From Planctomycetota bacterium (GTDB taxonomy: Bacteria; Planctomycetota; Phycisphaerae; UBA1845), in assembly GCA_024276605.1 (NCBI GenBank), contig JAJRWX010000039.1:1-64000 (forward strand): a stretch of DNA of 64,000 bases. The letters are read 5' to 3'. Below the pieces are notes generated by a model, which did not search any database, was not told where the DNA came from, and saw nothing but the letters and a program-made list of their open reading frames with translations. Numbering within the stretch: position 1 is the first letter of the stretch; the number at the start of each line of letters is the position of its first letter. Positions 24,174 to 33,835 of the stretch are shown piece by piece. The position numbers and the translations under genes are program-made.

Positions 24174-26237
24174 ATGAAAGCTTCACTACCTGTCATTGCT
24201 TCTACGTCTTCAGAGGTGCCTGCGTTAAGCAAAGCGCCGCGCAAACGCCGATCTATGGGCCGATGGCGGGCCTTCTCTTTTATACTTGTTTATTGTGCGG
24301 CTATCGCTCATATCTTGCATTGGCAGTTTAACGGGAAGACCCTGGCCCCGCTCGAACTCAGCGAGATCATGTACACCCTGGAACTGGGTATTATCACCGC
24401 CGGTTTCATTTTCATGTTATCGCTGGTGATTGGCACATGCTTTTTCGGGCGTTTTTTTTGCGGATGGGCGTGCCACATATTGGCACTGCAGGAACTGTGT
24501 GCATGGATTCTGCGTAAGCTTCATATTCGTCGTACTCCGATTCGCTCACGCTTGTTGTTGTGTGTGCCACCGTTGACGGCGTTTTATATGTTCGGTTTAC
24601 CGCAAGTCGTCCGGGCATGGGAAAGTCGTTCGATGCCCACGTTTCATTTTCGAACCGATGCCGAAGGTTGGGCATCGATGACGACGACCCATTTTTGGCG
24701 CAACTTGCCAAGCGTGCCTATCATTGTGTTGACATTCTTTGTGTGCGGATTCGTGATTGTTTATCTACTGGGGTCTCGATCATTTTGCACGTATGTATGT
24801 CCATTTGGTGCTGTGTTCAACTTAGCTGATCGATTCGCACCAGGAAAAATCCGCGCATCGGATAATTGTCAACAATGTGGAACATGTACGTCTCTTTGCG
24901 AGAGTGGCATCCGCGTGCATGACGAAGTGCGACAGTATGGCATGATTGTCAATCCTGCATGCCTCAAAGACCTCGATTGTGTGAAGGGTTGTCCGAACCA
25001 TGTATTAAGTTACGGCGTGGCTACCCCTGCGCTTTGGAAATCTTCTCGGGGGGGCGGTCGGTTTGGCTTACCTTATGGGTTCAGTCTGAAAGAAGAATTT
25101 CTCATGGCTACGGCTTGCCTGGTCACGATGTTTTGCCTGAGAGGATTGTATAGCCGCATTCCGTTTCTTCTTTCCGTTGCGTCAGGTGGTATCATGGGCT
25201 ACATGACCGTGATTGGTTGGCGACTGATAACAAACTCGCATGTCATGCTGTCGGTATACCGCTTGAAAAATAGCGGACGTATATCCCGCGGTGGCGTGGT
25301 CTTTTCGGGGCTCTACTCGTTAGCGATCGTTGTTCTTATTCACAGTGGTTATGTGCGCTATCATGAATATAACGGGCTACGCATGGCCAGAGCGTTGGAG
25401 TTTGTGTCGCCCGTGGAAAATCGACCGTCCGTGGCTAACAGTGCCCTCGAACATCTGGTGAAGGCGAATAACTGGGGTATTTTTTCCAATGAGCGTGTTC
25501 AGCGAAGTATGCTGAATACGCTCATGTATCTGGAGAGATTCGACGAAGCCGAGCCGGTGGCGCTGGCACTTCTCCAAATACGACCGGACGAGATAGATTT
25601 GAACATGCGATTCGCGCAGGTCTTAGCCGGACAAAACCGTTCCGCGGAGGCGGCCCGTCAGTTCGAACGTGTGATTTTGGGGGCAGACCCGGATGACAAG
25701 CGTGCCAAGTCTACGGTGGCATCGGCTTGTTTCGCCTTGGGTACGATTCGAACGGAGCAGGGTAATTTCTCAGAGGCGACAGCGCTGTTTGGGAGAACCA
25801 TCAAGCTGGAGCCGGCGTGGGCACAGGCCCATGCAGCGTATGGTAGTGCATTAGCCGAACTCGGACGGTTGGAAGGTGCGGTGACGAGCTTGCAACAAGC
25901 CGTGAAGTTGGCGCCTAATCTTATACAGGTGCAGTACAACCTCGGAACCATCCTTAGTTTTTTGGGGCGGTATGAAGAGGCCGTCCCCTCGCTGGAAAAG
26001 GCACTCAGTGAAGCTACGGACGATGCGGACCTTTGTAACAATCTGGGATTTGTCCTCGCGAAGCTGGGGCAATGGGATCGCGCTCGTTACTATCTTGAAC
26101 GTGCCATTGAACTGGCACCTGAACATGCCGGCGCGCACTACAATCTGGCCATGTTATTCTATTCGATCGGTGAGAACGCGCAATCGCAAATACACGCGCG
26201 TGAAGCCGCTAGGCTGGACCCTCGCTATGCACGTTAA
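24174..26237 (+). CDS. Membrane polyferredoxin (NapH/CcoG-like) fused to TPR repeats
   Basis: The first 300 residues form a membrane electron-transfer module: helices near 33-50, 68-90, 130-145 and 180-200, FCGWACH (96-101), FCTYVCPFGAVFN (204-216) and ferredoxin cysteines CQQCGTCTSLC (232-242) and CLKDLDCVKGCP (263-274). That arrangement matches NapH/NosR/CcoG-type proteins. Two or three more helices follow (about 310-390). The C-terminal ~250 residues are TPR repeats (FDEAEPVALALLQIRPDE, FSEATALFGRTIKLEPAW, LEGAVTSLQQAVKLAP, YEEAVPSLEKAL). It probably moves electrons across the membrane while the TPRs bind a partner. The partner is unknown, as no adjacent redox gene is seen. Confidence 0.88.
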   Translation: MKASLPVIASTSSEVPALSKAPRKRRSMGRWRAFSFILVYCAAIAHILHWQFNGKTLAPLELSEIMYTLELGIITAGFIFMLSLVIGTCFFGRFFCGWACHILALQELCAWILRKLHIRRTPIRSRLLLCVPPLTAFYMFGLPQVVRAWESRSMPTFHFRTDAEGWASMTTTHFWRNLPSVPIIVLTFFVCGFVIVYLLGSRSFCTYVCPFGAVFNLADRFAPGKIRASDNCQQCGTCTSLCESGIRVHDEVRQYGMIVNPACLKDLDCVKGCPNHVLSYGVATPALWKSSRGGGRFGLPYGFSLKEEFLMATACLVTMFCLRGLYSRIPFLLSVASGGIMGYMTVIGWRLITNSHVMLSVYRLKNSGRISRGGVVFSGLYSLAIVVLIHSGYVRYHEYNGLRMARALEFVSPVENRPSVANSALEHLVKANNWGIFSNERVQRSMLNTLMYLERFDEAEPVALALLQIRPDEIDLNMRFAQVLAGQNRSAEAARQFERVILGADPDDKRAKSTVASACFALGTIRTEQGNFSEATALFGRTIKLEPAWAQAHAAYGSALAELGRLEGAVTSLQQAVKLAPNLIQVQYNLGTILSFLGRYEEAVPSLEKALSEATDDADLCNNLGFVLAKLGQWDRARYYLERAIELAPEHAGAHYNLAMLFYSIGENAQSQIHAREAARLDPRYAR

Positions 26238-26437
26238 AACAGCCACTGAAACAGTATGTGGTGTTGGGGCGTAGGTATTGAGGAAAACATAAAAAAGATA
26301 ATCGGGAATAGTCAGTTGCTATTACTTGATAGATGATAGGTATATACCTCGCCTTTACGTAGACGTTGTCGAACACGCTACCGCCGTGTTCGGGATCGAA
26401 ATGAGTAAACAGGTTAGCGGTCTGAGAGCTTGGGAAA

Positions 26438-28225
26438 ATGACGAATTCTTTGGGACGCAAGTATGTCTCGGCTTTGTGTGTGTTTCTGATGGTGGCTGGA
26501 CCGATCACCATGCCAGGATGCGGTACTGCGTCAATTGGTGGTGGCGATATCGCGCTGTCCTCGGCCAAGTTAACTCCTGGACAGTTTCTGACGATTTCCG
26601 CTTCATCCATTCTCAAGGGTTCCACCGTAGAGGTCGAGTTTCAGGGGCCTGAGGGGTATCTTGTGAGTGTTGAGGCATTTGACACTCAAGATGGCAGCGT
26701 AAGAGTGGCCGTCCCTCCGTTTGTAGACTCGGTCACGGGAGAGTTCCGGGCATCCGAGGTGACGGTCTCGATCAAAGGCATCAATTCTCAGCAGTCTCTG
26801 ATGATCGACGATATGCTTGAACTCGGCGACCTTCCGCCCGGTACGATTGTGCGGATGATTCTGGAAGCGGCGATCGAAAGCTCCCAATCCACGCTGGACA
26901 ACCTTGCTTTGATCGACACTAATTTGCAGAACTCCGTTGATTCTTCGGAGGCCGTTGCGGCCATCAATCAAGAGATACAAGCATTACAGGATACCCTCAA
27001 CGAGCTGAACACAACAGGCGAGTTCGTCGTCGAGATTTCAGGGGTTGGACCTGTGGCCATTGGGGGCGACGACCTACGCACGGCTGATCGGGTGCTTATG
27101 TCGATGATCGCCGGTGTAGCTGAGCAAAGCGAAACCGGCACCGCCTCCAAAAGCACAAGTAACTTGAAAGGCGCGTTTGCAGGCTCGACGCGTAAGGATG
27201 CTGGAGATTGCATCCTGTTAGAGACGGTGCAGGAAAAAATCGATTGTCTTCAAAATGTAGTGAGTGACGTCATGAGCAGCACTGGCCAGTGGACGAACTT
27301 AGCAAGTATGGCTGCGGCAGGGGTTGGGTTGGGGATATTTGCACTCGGTGCCTTCGGCATTATTGTCATAACCCCCGAAGTTGCCGTTACGAGTTTGGTC
27401 GTCGGTGTCATCGGGGCAGCGTCCTCGTTTTCGAATGCCGCGGTGAATAACCAGAATACAGACTCTTTTCTCAACAATGATCGCCAGGGTTTCGATGCCG
27501 GCCAAGAAGGGGCTAGCCAACTGATACGCGTAGGAACCTCTGCCGCCAGTAGCTTGCCCGTCGTCGGTGCTCCCGCTCAGGCGGTTAATGTCGGGCTAAC
27601 GGTCAATGACCTACTCAACGGGGCAGAGTCGATGAAGTGTTCCGGCTCGCAACAGAAAACCGCTGCGTTTCAGCAGGTAGACGCGACAACGACGGATTTC
27701 TGCACGGTTACGCCGCTGGATGATGGTGGGGACGTAGGGACCGGTACGGGAGATACGACTGATCCGAGTCAGGATGATCAGAATCCCACTGCGCTCGGAG
27801 GCTTCACATTGCTGGGATTCGTAAATACCGATGGAAGCTCCGGCTTCGCGACGGCTGATCTTGCGCAGGCACAAATTCAACTGACCGGTGATCCGGCCCG
27901 CCCGACTATCAGCTGGACCGGGGTTAGTGATGTGTTTAATGTGTTCGTAACCACCAGTGACATATCTAGCAGCAACATACGGGTTTTGTATGGCCTGGAG
28001 GGCGAGACACCACCGGATGAGAATGGCGATACGGAACAAGTGGCATTCGCTTTTTCTTCTGTGACCTATGGCACGTACGGACTGACGAACACGGTGCCTC
28101 TCTATGGACTGAATGGTCTTCTAGGGCCAAGCGACGCCGTCTCTCTCTCGTCCGGCATGGTGATTTCTCTGAGCATCACGACGTTTTCAGGTCAAATCGC
28201 CACGCTGACCGTTACGGTGAACTGA
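26438..28225 (+). CDS. Lipoprotein of unknown function, 595 aa
   Basis: The lipobox is ITMPGCG (cysteine near residue 28). Residues 40-120 resemble an IPT/TIG-like or adhesin domain (KLTPGQFLTISASSILKGST). A helical region follows, with a hydrophobic hairpin-like pair (AAAGVGLGIFALGAFGIIVI and VAVTSLVVGVIGAAS, about 290-330). The linker is Asp/Gly/Thr rich, and the final beta-rich domain (GFTLLGFVNTDGSSGFATAD to the end) is about 130 residues. No enzyme motif is visible. The ribosome site is weak, and an upstream 7-bp hairpin (GAACACG/CGTGTTC, 26371-26391) lies in the leader. It is probably an outer-membrane or surface lipoprotein. Confidence 0.7.
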   Translation: MTNSLGRKYVSALCVFLMVAGPITMPGCGTASIGGGDIALSSAKLTPGQFLTISASSILKGSTVEVEFQGPEGYLVSVEAFDTQDGSVRVAVPPFVDSVTGEFRASEVTVSIKGINSQQSLMIDDMLELGDLPPGTIVRMILEAAIESSQSTLDNLALIDTNLQNSVDSSEAVAAINQEIQALQDTLNELNTTGEFVVEISGVGPVAIGGDDLRTADRVLMSMIAGVAEQSETGTASKSTSNLKGAFAGSTRKDAGDCILLETVQEKIDCLQNVVSDVMSSTGQWTNLASMAAAGVGLGIFALGAFGIIVITPEVAVTSLVVGVIGAASSFSNAAVNNQNTDSFLNNDRQGFDAGQEGASQLIRVGTSAASSLPVVGAPAQAVNVGLTVNDLLNGAESMKCSGSQQKTAAFQQVDATTTDFCTVTPLDDGGDVGTGTGDTTDPSQDDQNPTALGGFTLLGFVNTDGSSGFATADLAQAQIQLTGDPARPTISWTGVSDVFNVFVTTSDISSSNIRVLYGLEGETPPDENGDTEQVAFAFSSVTYGTYGLTNTVPLYGLNGLLGPSDAVSLSSGMVISLSITTFSGQIATLTVTVN

Positions 28226-28331
28226 TTACGTGGTCGCCGGGTGGTCCATCTTGTTTCGAGGTGGGGGAGACGATGATTACGGCGAATCGCATCATGAAGG
28301 AAAGTGGATCGCCGAACTCTGGAGATTGCTA

Positions 28332-28371
28332 GGTCATCGTTCGTTAGGCTATTACCTGACGAACGATGACC
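28332..28371. repeat. 17-bp near-perfect inverted repeat
   Basis: GGTCATCGTTCGTTAGG and CCTGACGAACGATGACC flank the loop CTATTA, with one G:U position. It would form a stable stem in transcripts of either strand, but no T-tract follows. Confidence 0.6.
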
Positions 28372-28388
28372 GATCATACTCACGAATT

Positions 28389-28407
28389 CCCGCATCTAGC
28401 GGGATTT
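28389..28407 (+). terminator. Terminator-like hairpin
   Basis: CCCGC/GCGGG with an ATCTA loop is followed by ATTTTC. It is placed to terminate transcription from the 26438 lipoprotein gene. Confidence 0.5.
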
Positions 28408-28547
28408 TCAACAGATGATATCAGAATAGTGACGTATAATTGACACTTTCTGTGAATGTGAAATTATCGTCTCCCCCAGGTCCAAAAGGAAGGATCTGGG
28501 CCACCCAGTCACCCAGTCAGTCGTGTTGTCACAATGCTATGTCAAAT

Positions 28548-28575
28548 CCGAGCGGCGAGCGCGAGCGACCCGTGT
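28548..28575 (+). repeat. Dispersed 28-nt repeat, copy 1
   Basis: It begins CCGAGCGGCGAGCGC and ends AGCGACCCGTGT. The copy at 56441-56468 differs at one base. Both lie in intergenic DNA and in the same orientation. Confidence 0.75.
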
Positions 28576-28681
28576 TTTCAAAGTGCTATGTACGTCGCGA
28601 GTACCTAGGTCGGGCTGTGCCCGACGAATAAGGTTACGAATGCAGACGTCGAACGGATGATGATGTCGTGCAGAGCACAAC

Positions 28682-29593
28682 CTACTTAGATGCTGCGGAT
28701 TGTAGTTTTTTAGCTACTTCCAGTTGTTGTCGGCATTGATCTACATCGCGGTTGTATTTGGAGCCGAATGCGGCTAGGGCGTCTTTTGCTTGTTCTAATA
28801 GCTCGACACTTTCTTCTATGGCCTGATGCACGGATGGCGGATCGGATAGGAGATGAAACTCGGCGTGTGTGAGTAAGGCGGTGCCAAGGGCAAGATCGGC
28901 GCGTGAGGCGGAGGCCAGGCGTATGTCGTGCGCTCGCCAGTGTGTGCGTGCTGCGCGGGCGGCATCGACGGCTTGTTGCGTGGCATGTTTGGCGAGAAAA
29001 ACGCGGGTCAGATGATCGTAATTCACGGCTAAGAACTGATCGTGTGGGGCATCTAATTTACCCGCGATGTCGATGGCGTCGGTGTAAAACTGTAACGCTT
29101 CATCAAAGTTGCGTGCCAACTCAGCGTCCAACCCCAGTTCGACTATGGTGTCCCATTGTTCAGCCGTTGTGCCATGTGCGGTGCGCAATTGAAGTGCGGC
29201 TTCGTGTACGCTTGTAGCGAATGTGGGCTGGTCTTGTCTTCGATAAATCCACCCGACCAAATTGAGCGCGCTGGCCGCTAAGCGATGTAGATCGGATGGT
29301 TGCGATTTTGCAGATGCATCGGTAAATGCGAGACCTGCGGCTTGGAGCAATTCCGGCTTGGCCCGGGAGAATTTCTTTTCAGCTACCATTAATCTGCCGG
29401 TGAGTAGATGTTTCCAAGCTTGCTCCGTGAGTGAATCAGTAGAGATGGCTTTGATGTTGGAAGCCGCATCGGCTAATCGATGTTCATGGAGTGCTTTACA
29501 GGCACGCCGGGTATAGTCGCTGGGAGGACGAAGGTAGCTATCGTGCCGTGCGGCTGGCGTGTCGTCGGGTGATGGATGAGGTAGAGTGGTCAC
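28682..29593 (-). CDS. TPR-type helical protein, unknown function
   Basis: The 303-residue soluble protein consists of helix-turn-helix pairs with TPR-like signatures (SALNLVGWIYRRQDQPTFAT, FDEALQFYTDAIDIAGKL, ASRADLALGTALLTHAEF). No signal peptide is seen. It starts with GTG at 29593, overlapping the TGA of the upstream TlpA-like gene (GTGA), so it is translationally coupled to it. A scaffold or partner-binding role is likely from the fold but no ligand can be named. Confidence 0.75.
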   Translation of the reverse strand: MTTLPHPSPDDTPAARHDSYLRPPSDYTRRACKALHEHRLADAASNIKAISTDSLTEQAWKHLLTGRLMVAEKKFSRAKPELLQAAGLAFTDASAKSQPSDLHRLAASALNLVGWIYRRQDQPTFATSVHEAALQLRTAHGTTAEQWDTIVELGLDAELARNFDEALQFYTDAIDIAGKLDAPHDQFLAVNYDHLTRVFLAKHATQQAVDAARAARTHWRAHDIRLASASRADLALGTALLTHAEFHLLSDPPSVHQAIEESVELLEQAKDALAAFGSKYNRDVDQCRQQLEVAKKLQSAASK

Positions 29594-31458
29594 GGTAGCG
29601 ATTGATCCTTTAGCATGGCGCGAACTTTTTTACCGATAGCTGATCCGCGCAATCCCTTGGACGCGATTTTTCCGTCGGCCCCAATGATATATATCGTGGG
29701 CAATAATTCAATGCCGAATACATTCGCGGGAGAATTGTCGCTGGTCGCGTCGTTGTAGACCTGCGGCCAGGCCATTTTTTTTCTCTTTTTGATGAATCGC
29801 TTAAGTGTGGATAAATCAAAATCTTGACTGACGCCGATCATGATGAAGTCATCGCGTTTATGATATTCTTTGTAGAGGTCTTCAAGTTTCGGCAGTTCGG
29901 CCACGCAAGGCCCACACCAAGTCGCCCAAAAGTCAATCAGAATCGTTTTGCCTTTTAGGGCTTTCAGGTCAAGCACTTGGCCTGTAAGTGTGGTGAGTGT
30001 AATGGCCGGCACCTCATCTCCGATAGCCGGTCCCTTGCCGCTGCGCGGGGTGGGTGGTTCGGTTGGCACGATAATCAATATCGGGTCATTTGGTTTGACG
30101 CTCACGGTTAACGTTTTTTTGTGACCTGCCGGCGTGATGGCTTGGATTTCAAATTCGTCGAGCGGCGCATCGCGCATGTCGAAGCGGCCTTGGGCATTGG
30201 TCATGGCCCGTAGGCCTAATGTTTGTGCATCGTGCCATTTTGTAGCTATGATTTCCGCACCTTTTACAGCTTCCCCATCTTCAGTGCGAACGAAACCTGA
30301 GAGGGAGACGCCGGGCTTTAGACGAAACTCGACGCGGGTGGTCTTAGCCGGTGCAACTTCCACACGTTTCAGTTGTGGTGCGTAGTCGCTTAGATGGACA
30401 GTGACGAGCGCTTGACCCGGTGGTACCTGATGAATCGTGAATGAGCCGTTAAAAGTGGACCAATCTCGCGGACTGGCATCTGTATACTTATCACCGGCTA
30501 CGATGCGTGCACCGTTGAGCGGTTGGCCTTGCTCGTCGAGGACGATGCCGGAAATTTTTCCGCCGCGTTTTAAGTTCAATTCATGGTGAGATACGATTTC
30601 CTGTTTAGATAGTGTAATGGTCTGGTCGTAATCAATGGATGAGACGTAATCTTCATGTGTGAGACGGACGTGCAGAAGGTCAGCGTCAAAGTGAATGCCA
30701 CTGACGATGGCTTTACCCTCGCTGTTGGTGACAATGGTTTGCAGATCGTCCCTGGGTCGATCGTACAGTTCGACGGTGACACCTGAAACCGGCTCGTTTA
30801 ACTCATTTCTCACGATCAGGTTAATGACCCGTTCAGGCTTTAGAACGATAGCTATGTCATCTTCGCTTTCGTCTTTGATATTCTGCATACGTATTCTTTC
30901 ACGCCCGAATCCCTGGGCGGTAATGGTCAGATGGGCTGATCCCGGAGAAAGGTTTTTTAATAAGAACTTTCCAAGGTCGTCGCTCGTAGCATTGAAGTCC
31001 TGGTATCCCGTGGATAAGGAAATGTTTGCGCCTTTGATAGGTTGGTCGTTCTCGATACTGCGAAGCGAACCTTTTATTTGTAGTGTGCCTTGTAACGTCT
31101 CCGCTATAAAGAGCGGAAGTTCATCGTCACCAATGTGCAGGTGATGCGTGTTGGTTTGAAAAGTATTTTTGGAAACGATGACAATAATATCACCTTGAAT
31201 CGCTTTGGCAGTGGTCAGTGCGAAGTCCCCAATCCCATCGGTCTTGGTCTCAGCGATGAGTTCACCTTTTGATTTGTCGTCATTTTGAAAGTAAGCAGTG
31301 ATGACGACGTCTTTAACACCACTACCGATATAATCGGTGACTTGACCTTCCACGAGGATAGTGGGTACAGCGCTGGGGGATGGTACTTGTGTCGTTGTCG
31401 CGGTGTCCTGAGCCAAGGTGGGGACCGTGCAGGTTAACCGGATTAGGGCCATGACCAT
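29590..31458 (-). CDS. Secreted protein with carboxypeptidase-regulatory-like domains and a TlpA-like thioredoxin
   Basis: Several beta-sandwich repeats of the CarboxypepD_reg-like type are visible: GQVTDYIGSGVKDVVITAYF-like starts, IKGSLRSIENDQPIKGANI, ISGIVLDEQGQPLNGARIVA and LSGFVRTEDGEAVKGAEI. They end in a thioredoxin domain (GDEVPAITLTTLTGQVLDL) with the active site FWATWCGPC. This suggests a periplasmic disulfide reductase or isomerase carried on an adhesive stalk. The start is uncertain: ATG 31458 begins a short signal-like stretch MVMALIRLTCTVPTLAQ, but starts up to 31593 or TTG 31671 keep the frame open. The next gene is coupled by GTGA. Confidence 0.85.
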   Translation of the reverse strand: MVMALIRLTCTVPTLAQDTATTTQVPSPSAVPTILVEGQVTDYIGSGVKDVVITAYFQNDDKSKGELIAETKTDGIGDFALTTAKAIQGDIIVIVSKNTFQTNTHHLHIGDDELPLFIAETLQGTLQIKGSLRSIENDQPIKGANISLSTGYQDFNATSDDLGKFLLKNLSPGSAHLTITAQGFGRERIRMQNIKDESEDDIAIVLKPERVINLIVRNELNEPVSGVTVELYDRPRDDLQTIVTNSEGKAIVSGIHFDADLLHVRLTHEDYVSSIDYDQTITLSKQEIVSHHELNLKRGGKISGIVLDEQGQPLNGARIVAGDKYTDASPRDWSTFNGSFTIHQVPPGQALVTVHLSDYAPQLKRVEVAPAKTTRVEFRLKPGVSLSGFVRTEDGEAVKGAEIIATKWHDAQTLGLRAMTNAQGRFDMRDAPLDEFEIQAITPAGHKKTLTVSVKPNDPILIIVPTEPPTPRSGKGPAIGDEVPAITLTTLTGQVLDLKALKGKTILIDFWATWCGPCVAELPKLEDLYKEYHKRDDFIMIGVSQDFDLSTLKRFIKKRKKMAWPQVYNDATSDNSPANVFGIELLPTIYIIGADGKIASKGLRGSAIGKKVRAMLKDQSLP

Positions 31459-31875
31459 GACATGAACGCAAGTCCGATGTCGTGAATAACGGTGAATGTG
31501 TTTTTGCCGTCCGATTCTAGCAAATAGGCAAAGTGCCCTTGGAGCTGGGCCGTTATATCGTTCGGTGGTCAACATCATGTTGGCGCTATTCATAGGGTTC
31601 GCCCAGCGGACTCTAATGGATACAGGCCTGCGACAGAATAAACGCAATCTACCATCAAGGCTAGGTGCCAAATTGTTATGTTGAGATCGGCTTATTGAGC
31701 GTTTGAACGCTGTTTCGGATGACTAAGTAAGATTTTTGTGGACGTTTGACGAGTTCCTGCGGAGAATATGGGGGAAGGGCGAGAGTGGCCAGGGATTTTG
31801 GCTTCACATAACATAGGTCGTCGTTTCTGCGTAGGCGGAAACCGTCGAATCTTCTTGAGCATGAGGATCGAGATC
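31459..31875. other. Divergent region before the VWA cluster
   Basis: This gap of about 417 bp lies between divergent genes if the short starts are correct. It presumably holds promoters for both operons. No confident -10/-35 pair or RNA structure was found, and part of it may be the N-terminal region of either neighbour. Confidence 0.35.
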
Positions 31876-33633
31876 ATGTCACCATTAGAAAACTGCGTTC
31901 GATCGAGCCAGCGTCGCCTATGGATCAATCGTTGGTTACAGTACATCTCGACATGTCTGGCGGTGGCTGGTGTACTGCTAGCGCTTATCGTGTTGATTCA
32001 GCGGCTGTGGAATCTAGCGATCACCCTCCATGTTATTGTATATGCCGTCGGTGGTGTGGCTCTGCTGGTATCGCTTATCTGGACTTATGTGAAACGTGAA
32101 TCAACTATCGAGGCGGCTTCCGCTTTGGATACGGCGGCAGGCCTGCGCGAAAGGTTAAGTAGTGGACATTATTGTGCTAACGTGGACGACCCCTTCGCGC
32201 AAGCGGTTGTGGCGGATGCTGAGCGGGTGAGTGCTCGGATTTTGCCGCGTATGCATATCAGATATTCGATGCCCAAAGTACTTCCTTGGACGGTGGGATC
32301 TTTGGTTCTAGCCGCGATGATGTTTTTGATTACGCCGGGATTATTGATTGAACAGGAAGCTAAGGCAGGCTCTGTTGACGACGTTGATCTTGAGGTAACG
32401 AAGATAGCGGTGGATAAGCAATTGAAGCGTGTGCGTCAAATAGCCGATCGTGTACCGGCGATTGAAGACCTCATCAATGAAGTCGGCCCGATCGACGAGA
32501 AGGCGGGGGGGCAGTTGCGTAGGCCTGGTGATGTGCGTCATCTAGCTGTGAAAAAGCTGGATCGGTTGGAAGATGCCGTCAAGCAAAAGCGTAAGCAGGG
32601 CGGGTACGATGCGGCGCGACAAATGAAACGCCGCCTGCGTGGTCTTAAACCTCCCAAATCAGACAATGCACCTACGCAACAATTGGCCAAAGCACTGCAA
32701 AAAGGTGATTACAAAAAAGCTAAAGAAGAGCTGAGAAAAATGCGCGAGCAATTGGCAACGCTCAAAAAGGATAAAGACAAAGAGTTCACCAAACAGCTTT
32801 CCAAGCAGTTGGACGACTTGGCGAAACAGATTGAAAAGTTAACGATTGATAAAAAATTGGCTGAGAAACTCGCACAAGCCGGTTTGAAAAAAGAGGATGT
32901 TGAACGGCTATTACAGAATTTAAGTAAGTCCGACCTTGAGCAAATTAAAAAGCAGCTTGAGAAAAATGGCTATTCGCAAAAGCAAATTCAAGAGATGACT
33001 AAGAAATTGCAACAACAACAGAAAATGAAAGGTCTGGCTAGCAAATTAGCCAATGCGTTGAAGCAATCCGCCCAGTCCGGCTCAGCCGGAAAGACGGGCG
33101 AGGCGATGGCTGGATTATCCAAAGCGGCCGGTCAACTCGGCGCATTAGAGTCTATGGAAGCGGAACTGTCACAACTTGATTCAACCTTGGCCGAGTTGCA
33201 AAGTGTCCGTGGAGCTATCGAATCTCCTTGCAGTCAGTGCAATGGGACTGGAAACCAAGGCGGGCAATCTTGTGGACAATGCCAGGGGCAGGGCACTGAA
33301 CAAGATGGTGGCGGGACGGGTGGTCGCGGTAAAGGTAGGGGTGGTCTGTCACCGGAGCAGGCAACGCAAGTGGGGTTCAAAACGGAGCGGGCCAAAGTGG
33401 CGACGGGGCGTGGGGCCATCATCGGGCAAGTGTTTTTCGAGGGGGATCAAGTCAAGGGTAAGATCAACAGTGAGTTGGTTGAAGTAGTGACGGCGGCTGA
33501 GCGCGATGCCAGTGATCGAATTTCGCGTGACCGTGTTCCCAGGCAGTATCAAAAAGCCGTGAGGGCTTACTTTTCCAATGTGAAAAAGATGGCTGACGAT
33601 CAGGCCAATGCGCCTACAGAAGCTTCCGACTAA
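31876..33633 (+). CDS. Membrane coiled-coil protein with DnaJ-type CxxCxGxG pair, first gene of the VWA cluster
   Basis: Two membrane segments are visible: STCLAVAGVLLALIVLI to IVYAVGGVALLVSLIW (about 25-75) and VLPWTVGSLVLAAMMFLI (about 140-160). A very long Lys/Gln/Glu-rich coiled coil follows (about 180-430, for example KKAKEELRKMREQLATLKKD). Near residue 455 there is a DnaJ-like pair, CSQCNGTG and CGQCQGQG, in a Gly-rich linker. The C-terminal 90 residues contain GRGAIIGQVFFEGDQVKG and RVPRQYQKAVRAYFSNVKK. The start is ATG 31876 or 31861; the frame is open further back. No named family. Its place ahead of MoxR/VWA genes on the same strand suggests that it belongs to that system. Confidence 0.75.
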   Translation: MSPLENCVRSSQRRLWINRWLQYISTCLAVAGVLLALIVLIQRLWNLAITLHVIVYAVGGVALLVSLIWTYVKRESTIEAASALDTAAGLRERLSSGHYCANVDDPFAQAVVADAERVSARILPRMHIRYSMPKVLPWTVGSLVLAAMMFLITPGLLIEQEAKAGSVDDVDLEVTKIAVDKQLKRVRQIADRVPAIEDLINEVGPIDEKAGGQLRRPGDVRHLAVKKLDRLEDAVKQKRKQGGYDAARQMKRRLRGLKPPKSDNAPTQQLAKALQKGDYKKAKEELRKMREQLATLKKDKDKEFTKQLSKQLDDLAKQIEKLTIDKKLAEKLAQAGLKKEDVERLLQNLSKSDLEQIKKQLEKNGYSQKQIQEMTKKLQQQQKMKGLASKLANALKQSAQSGSAGKTGEAMAGLSKAAGQLGALESMEAELSQLDSTLAELQSVRGAIESPCSQCNGTGNQGGQSCGQCQGQGTEQDGGGTGGRGKGRGGLSPEQATQVGFKTERAKVATGRGAIIGQVFFEGDQVKGKINSELVEVVTAAERDASDRISRDRVPRQYQKAVRAYFSNVKKMADDQANAPTEASD

Positions 33634-33835
33634 TAGGCATTTCCTATTTTAACTTTCCGAGCTACGGGTGAAATTTAATTCCGACGGAGCGGGAGCCTGC
33701 GTGGTTTCGACGGTCGCTAAATGGTTTCCACTGTGGTTCGATTGAATAGTCAATGGGTATGGTTCTAGCCACGATTCGTTTTCCCCATGAAATCAATTCG
33801 ACGGTAGGTTCAATCGCGCGTATCATCCGTTAATC

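Larger units (their letters stand above)
28226..28681. other. Intergenic region with hairpins and a dispersed repeat
   Basis: This 456-bp gap lies between convergent genes. It holds a 17-bp hairpin (28332-28371), a terminator-like hairpin (28389-28407) and a 28-nt repeat (28548-28575) also found at 56441. No gene is supported. Confidence 0.5.
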
